This document shows, piece after piece, positions 60,184 through 64,000 of a stretch of 64,000 nt of DNA (the first letter of the stretch is position 1; each line of letters begins with the position of its first letter). This stretch comes from G963665925 sp963678925. GTDB taxonomy: Bacteria > Bacillota > Clostridia > Peptostreptococcales > Acidaminobacteraceae. A model generated the notes under the pieces. The model was not told where the DNA came from and made no database searches. It saw only the letters and a program-made list of their open reading frames with translations. Made by a program: the position numbers and the translations under genes. Where the stretch lies: the NCBI GenBank assembly GCA_963678925.1, contig OY787533.1, positions 992,001-1,056,000 on the forward strand. Direction: 5' to 3'.

Positions 60184-61530
60184 TTAGTAGTTACCTTGTG
60201 CGTGCATTGCTTCTGCAACTTTTAGGAAGCCTGCGATGTTAGCACCAGCAACTAGGTCGTAACCGAAGCCGTATTCTTCAGCAGCTTTCATAGAGTTGTC
60301 ATGGATGTTAACCATGATTTGGTGAAGCTTAGCGTCAACTTCTTCTGCAGTCCAAGACATTCTCATAGAGTTTTGAGACATTTCTAGAGCTGAAGTAGCA
60401 ACACCACCAGCGTTAGCTGCCTTAGCAGGACCAACTAGAACGCCATTCTTTTGTAGGTAAGAAAGTGCTTCGTTAGTTGTAGGCATGTTTGAACCTTCGC
60501 AAACGAACTTGATGCCGTTAGCAACGATCTTCTCAGCATGCTCCATGTGGATCTCATTTTGAGTAGCACATGGGATAACAACGTCAACTTTAACGCCCCA
60601 AGGTCTTTCGCCAGCGAAGAACTCAGCACCAAACTTGTCAGCGTAATCTTTAACACGGTCGTTACCAGAAGCACGCATTTCAAGTAGGTAGTTGATTTTT
60701 TCGTCAGTGTTAACACCATCAGCATCGTAAACGTATCCGTCTGGACCAGATAGAGTAACAACTTTACCGCCTAGGTCACGGATCTTGATGCAAGCGCCCC
60801 AAGTTACGTTACCGAAGCCTGAAAGTGCAACAGTTTTGCCTTCGAATGAAGTACCTTCATGCTTAAGCATTTCTTCACAGAAGTAAGTGATACCGAAGCC
60901 AGTAGCTTCTGGACGGATTAGAGAACCACCGTAAGGTAGACCTTTACCAGTTAGAACGCCATTTTCGAATGCGCCACGGATTCTTCTGTATTGTCCGTAT
61001 AGGTAGCCGATTTCACGACCGCCAACACCGATGTCGCCAGCAGGAACGTCAACGTCAGGACCGATGTGTCTGTATAGCTCAGTCATGAAAGACTGGCAGA
61101 AACGCATAACTTCAGCGTCTGATTTACCGTTAGGATCGAAGTCAGAACCACCTTTACCGCCGCCGATTGGAAGACCAGTCAGTGAGTTCTTGAAGATTTG
61201 CTCGAAACCTAGGAATTTGATGATTCCGATGTAAACTGATTTGTGGAAACGTAGACCACCTTTATAAGGTCCGATAGCACCATTGAACTGAACACGGAAA
61301 CCTCTGTTAACTTGAAGTTTACCAGCATCGTCAACCCAAGGTACACGGAATGCGATTTGTCTTTCAGGCTCAGCCATTCTCTCAAGAATGTTTGCTTCTA
61401 CCCACTGTGGGTTCTTTTCTAGAACTGGAGCTAGTGAGTGGAATACTTCTTCAACAGCTTGTAGAAATTCTGCTTCGCTTGAATTTCTAGCTTTAACACG
61501 ATCCAATACTTCTTGAATGTAAGACGTCAT
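60184..61530 (-). CDS. gdhA: Glutamate dehydrogenase
   Basis: 448 aa, hexameric type. Catalytic Lys region PIGGGKGGSDFDP (about 122-134), VDVPAGDIGVGGREIGYL, and the nucleotide-binding VALSGFGNVTWGA (about 232-244). Interconverts glutamate with 2-oxoglutarate and ammonia; it would handle the large ammonia load of purine breakdown or take part in amino-acid fermentation. Whether NAD+ or NADP+ is used cannot be told safely. Single gene with its own terminator and a structured 360-base leader region. Confidence 0.97.
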   Translation of the reverse strand: MTSYIQEVLDRVKARNSSEAEFLQAVEEVFHSLAPVLEKNPQWVEANILERMAEPERQIAFRVPWVDDAGKLQVNRGFRVQFNGAIGPYKGGLRFHKSVYIGIIKFLGFEQIFKNSLTGLPIGGGKGGSDFDPNGKSDAEVMRFCQSFMTELYRHIGPDVDVPAGDIGVGGREIGYLYGQYRRIRGAFENGVLTGKGLPYGGSLIRPEATGFGITYFCEEMLKHEGTSFEGKTVALSGFGNVTWGACIKIRDLGGKVVTLSGPDGYVYDADGVNTDEKINYLLEMRASGNDRVKDYADKFGAEFFAGERPWGVKVDVVIPCATQNEIHMEHAEKIVANGIKFVCEGSNMPTTNEALSYLQKNGVLVGPAKAANAGGVATSALEMSQNSMRMSWTAEEVDAKLHQIMVNIHDNSMKAAEEYGFGYDLVAGANIAGFLKVAEAMHAQGNY

Positions 61531-61890
61531 TTGAACCTCTCCCTTTATGTGGTTTAATCATTTGGAAATCTGACTCTCAGATTTCGTTATCTAATTGCCC
61601 TTCTGAGGGCTAAAAACGATGTGACTTTCAAAGCCAAATGCAAGTCAGCAATCGTTTTCCTGCAATATTTTTAAAAAATGGCTCCGCTTTTAACGTAATT
61701 TATAGCCATTCCACCTCGAATTGCCTTATTTTTGAAATGTTCACTTTCGAAAATTGCAAATCATGTAATATTTATAAGTTTTTATGTATAAATTTGCATT
61801 CGTGTATTCATATACATCTCAAATTTCATGTCCAACACGAGCTTCAAATGGAGTATAACATATGATTTTTCGTTTGTAAACAGTCTTACA
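61531..61890. other. Structured upstream region of gdhA
   Basis: 360 bases without a gene. Next to gdhA lie two inverted repeats, AAATCTGA/TCAGATTT (about 61563-61580) and AACGAT-GTGACTT with AAGTCA-ATCGTT (about 61613-61655), and the rest is strongly AT-rich. A regulated leader is possible; it matches no riboswitch class I know. Confidence 0.45.
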
Positions 61891-62703
61891 TTATTTTAAA
61901 AATAAATTTTTTACAACAACATTTACGCGCTTTACATTAAATCCGGTCATATGCTCAACAGCTGATTTTACCTTAGTTTGAACCTCATATCCAACTTCAG
62001 TCAATTTGCATCCAAGCACAAAAACACCTTCAACATCCAGGAAAATTTCATCGTTAATTTTCTGAATTTTGAATTTACTCATTTTGTGGAAGCCTTCAAT
62101 GTTTTTAGTTGCACGGCTTGCAATCTGCATAATTGTCTTATTAGACACTGTATAATTACCCATATATGAGAAAGTCGGACGCATAACTGTCTTCTCTCCG
62201 ATTTCAACATCCTTGTCACGTCTTCTTACGAAGGCCTTGACCGCATCCAAAAAATAGCCTGAGAAGTCTTTTTTTATCTCCAGTGTAGGCAATGGAATAA
62301 CGTGTTTTCCATAGCGCATACGCTGATATTTTGCCTCATCTATTTCTTCCTGCGTTGCTATATCTTCAATATGAATAATCTCCTTAATTTCAGGTAGCCC
62401 CAGCGACGCTGCAATCTGCTTCACCATCCTGTCAGAAGTACCAAGGAGCAGCACCTTCTTAGGGCTAAATTCATTTAGCGCTTCAACGGCTTCGTTTCTG
62501 TGATCTTCATGGAAAAACAGCGCACGCTTGACCGCTGAAATCTTCGTCTGTTCCTTCTTTGCAGAACGTCCTGCAAGCTTTCGCGTTCCATTTATCAAAA
62601 CACCATCATCGACGACCAAATCAATATTCTTTTCATGGGCAACACCCATTGCTCGATAGCTTTTTCCGGTACCGGCTTTGCCGACAAGTGCATATACTTC
62701 CAT
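61891..62703 (-). CDS. P-loop protein fused to an Asp23/Gls24 domain
   Basis: 270 aa. Residues ~5-150 are a P-loop ATPase-like module with Walker A LVGKAGTGKS and VLLLGTSDRMVKQIAASLG; residues ~165-270 are an Asp23/Gls24-like domain (TVSNKTIMQIASRATKNIEGFHKMS, then VGYEVQTKVKSAVEHMTGF). Gls24 domains occur in cell-envelope stress proteins. The joining of the two is uncommon to my knowledge. Single gene. Function unknown; a membrane-associated regulatory ATPase is a guess. Confidence 0.8.
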   Translation of the reverse strand: MEVYALVGKAGTGKSYRAMGVAHEKNIDLVVDDGVLINGTRKLAGRSAKKEQTKISAVKRALFFHEDHRNEAVEALNEFSPKKVLLLGTSDRMVKQIAASLGLPEIKEIIHIEDIATQEEIDEAKYQRMRYGKHVIPLPTLEIKKDFSGYFLDAVKAFVRRRDKDVEIGEKTVMRPTFSYMGNYTVSNKTIMQIASRATKNIEGFHKMSKFKIQKINDEIFLDVEGVFVLGCKLTEVGYEVQTKVKSAVEHMTGFNVKRVNVVVKNLFLK

Positions 62704-62924
62704 CTCTTTAAGTCTCCTAATATATCTTCACTGTCTAAATTGACACATCCATTATATCAATTTCCCGCCCAGGAACAAATAAACATTCTGTGAATCATGA
62801 GTAAAACTTTGACACCCAAAGCTACTGAAATTGCTCGGTTTGTGATAATAGTTTTCAATTAATTGTTTTTGTATTGAAAATCATTATACATTAGCGTTTT
62901 TTTTCTAAATTTCCTTTGATTTAA

Positions 62925-62953
62925 TTGTTTCAAAAAAAATCATTGGGTATAAT
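62925..62953 (+). promoter_or_regulatory. Sigma-A-type promoter of the ferredoxin gene
   Basis: TTGTTT (62925-62930), a 17-base A-rich spacer, TATAAT (62948-62953); about 68 bases before the ATG. Confidence 0.7.
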
Positions 62954-63021
62954 GCACTTGAGGTTACTCGTAACCACGTTAACGAAGAAAGTACATATTT
63001 AAATCCTAGGAGGAAATTATC

Positions 63022-63192
63022 ATGGCATACGTAATTAACGATTCATGTATCTCTTGTGGCGCTTGCGAGCCTGAGTGCCCAGTTAGCTGTATCTCTGCTG
63101 GCGACAGCATCTACACAATCGACGCTGGTTCTTGCATCGACTGTGGCGCTTGCGCTAACGTTTGTCCAGTTGACGCTCCACAACCAGAATAG
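63022..63192 (+). CDS. 2[4Fe-4S] ferredoxin, clostridial type
   Basis: A 56-aa low-potential electron carrier. Two cluster motifs are complete: CISCGACEPECP (then SC at +3) and CIDCGACANVCP. Starts MAYVINDSC, the classic clostridial form; AGGAGG lies 7 bases before ATG 63022. A natural partner for oxidoreductases of fermentative metabolism. Single-gene unit with its own promoter and terminator. Confidence 0.98.
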   Translation: MAYVINDSCISCGACEPECPVSCISAGDSIYTIDAGSCIDCGACANVCPVDAPQPE

Positions 63193-63226
63193 TTTGGAGC
63201 CGGTCTAACCGGAACAGATCAAGACT

Positions 63227-63253
63227 AAAACACCAACATTTGTTGGTGTTTTT
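63227..63253 (+). terminator. Ferredoxin terminator
   Basis: AACACCAACA and TGTTGGTGTT pair perfectly, followed by TTTCTTT. Confidence 0.88.
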
Positions 63254-63615
63254 CTTTGCGAAAAAGACAAAGCCGAGCATAAAAATAGTGGAAATCCATA
63301 AATTTGAGTTCACTCACATTTATGGATTTCCACTATTTTTTATATTAGTCGTGACTAACGACTTGAATGACATGGTAATGTCATTCAGTGCTCGGTTTTA
63401 TTCAATTGAACCAATGACTAGAATGACACGCCAATGTCATTCAGTGCCCACCTTTATTCAAACAAACTAACGACTAGAATGGCACGCCAATGCCATTCAG
63501 CGCTCGGCTTTATTCTATCAAACTAACGACTTGAATCGCATGCAATGCCATTCAGTGCCCGCCTTTATTCAATCGAACTAACGACCAGAACAGCACGCCA
63601 GTGCCCCAATCCCCC
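63241..63615. repeat. Dispersed hairpin repeat, copy D, with tandem short-hairpin units
   Basis: Read on the minus strand: about five tandem ~60-bp units, each a short hairpin (e.g. GAATGACA...TGTCATTC, GAATGGCA...TGCCATTC) followed by GTCGTTAG and a GAATAAA-type spacer. Then comes GTCACGACTAATATA, a perfect 23-bp stem (63281-63303 with 63318-63340) and TGCTCGGCTTTGTCTTTTTCGC. The flanks match those of copies B and C; the stems do not. Lies between convergent ferredoxin and antiporter genes. Confidence 0.78.
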
Positions 63616-63618
63616 GCA

Positions 63619-63661
63619 AACGAAAAAGACCCAGTCAACATCAAATGCCGACCAGGTCCTC
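63619..63661 (-). terminator. Terminator of the NhaP-type gene
   Basis: GGACCTGGTC and GACTGGGTC form an imperfect stem followed on the minus strand by TTTTTCG, about 20 bases past the stop. Confidence 0.6.
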
Positions 63662-63678
63662 AATATTTCAACTCAACA

Positions 63679-64000
63679 TTAGCAAATATCGCCTTTTACA
63701 CGTGCATAGACCTTCTGAATGGACATGCCCTGTACAAGCGTTGAAAATGCAACGACTGCATAGGTGCTCGTCACGATGAAGTAATACTCGCTGCCATGGA
63801 AATACTTTGATGTTCCAAGCGCCAGTGCGATACAAATCCCACCTTTAAGACCGCCCCAGGTAAGGAGCTTTGACAGTGCAATCTGGTCCTTGCGTTTTCT
63901 CTCTTTTGTATAGTTCTCCACCTGCATTTTTGTATCTCTGCTGAAGAAGTATACAGGCCCTAAAATGGACACAAAACGGGCTATGAGCGCCATGAGAATT
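63679..64000 (-). CDS. CPA1/NhaP-type Na+/H+ antiporter, C-terminal part
   Basis: Partial: the frame stays open through the window end (codons before the first ATG at 63993 are uninterrupted). The visible ~106 residues hold the last membrane segments with the family motif LLTWGGLKGGICIALALG and VAFSTLVQGMSI, then a short cytoplasmic end. Members exchange Na+ or K+ for H+. A short tail suggests no large regulatory domain. Confidence 0.82.
   Translation of the reverse strand, partial: ILMALIARFVSILGPVYFFSRDTKMQVENYTKERKRKDQIALSKLLTWGGLKGGICIALALGTSKYFHGSEYYFIVTSTYAVVAFSTLVQGMSIQKVYARVKGDIC

Noticed and set aside
63360..63615. Tandem ~60-bp units as a possible CRISPR array
   Set aside because: The repeated part includes the hairpin and the spacer-like parts are not unique sequences; no cas genes are in the window.

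Overview
The window looks like a chromosomal segment of a low-GC, Gram-positive, anaerobic Clostridia-type bacterium. The grounds are strong AGGAGG ribosome binding sites, a CIRCE-controlled groESL operon, guanine-type, TPP and cobalamin riboswitches, formate-tetrahydrofolate ligase, a clostridial 2[4Fe-4S] ferredoxin and many U-run terminators. I cannot name the genus. Nearly all genes lie on the minus strand.

Layout. 1-7.8 kb: a mobile island (small unknown genes, an HTH regulator, a complete IS256-family element, a nuclease-like/UDG-like gene pair, a tyrosine integrase) abutting the 3' end of guaA; its far end is outside the window. 7.9-11.6 kb: guaA and guaB, guaB behind a purine riboswitch. 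11.9-14.7 kb: a diguanylate cyclase and a chemotaxis receptor. 14.9-18.8 kb: a TPP-riboswitch operon for uptake of a thiamine precursor. 18.9-21.1 kb: groESL. 21.2-24.9 kb: a CadC-like repressor, two c-di-GMP-type signalling proteins and an Ogg-type glycosylase. 25-25.7 kb: repeats and a cobalamin riboswitch with no gene behind it.

25.8-45.6 kb is the centrepiece, a purine fermentation locus. It has a four-gene xanthine dehydrogenase (molybdenum subunit split in two), adenine deaminase and a purine permease. Next to these is a bacterial microcompartment (BMC) operon with three hexamer shell proteins, one pentamer vertex protein, a flavoprotein-like protein, an unrecognised 109-residue protein, UbiD/UbiX decarboxylase and prenyl-FMN synthase, a cysteine hydrolase, a hydantoinase-type amidohydrolase and a divergent adenine-deaminase paralogue. 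Formate-THF ligase and glutamate formiminotransferase follow, and a cyclase-family hydrolase is divergent. In order these match the classical anaerobic route known from biochemistry of purinolytic clostridia: xanthine, 4-ureido-5-imidazolecarboxylate, 4-amino-5-imidazolecarboxylate, 4-aminoimidazole, 4-imidazolone, formiminoglycine, then glycine plus formimino-THF. Enclosing the middle steps in a protein shell is my inference. I recall that a survey of BMC loci proposed a xanthine-linked type, but cannot check this here. There is no aldehyde dehydrogenase, so this would not be an aldehyde-type BMC.

46-64 kb: a FapA-like protein and a GAF protein, an NhaC antiporter, a sensor kinase, an MFS transporter, a DUF975 membrane protein, a PucR-type regulator (candidate controller of the purine genes), cobT behind a second cobalamin riboswitch, gdhA, a P-loop/Gls24 fusion, the ferredoxin and the end of an NhaP-type antiporter. 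Four intergenic sites (about 25.0, 56.5, 60.0 and 63.3 kb) carry a dispersed repeat with conserved flanks around long hairpins whose stems differ in sequence but stay self-complementary.
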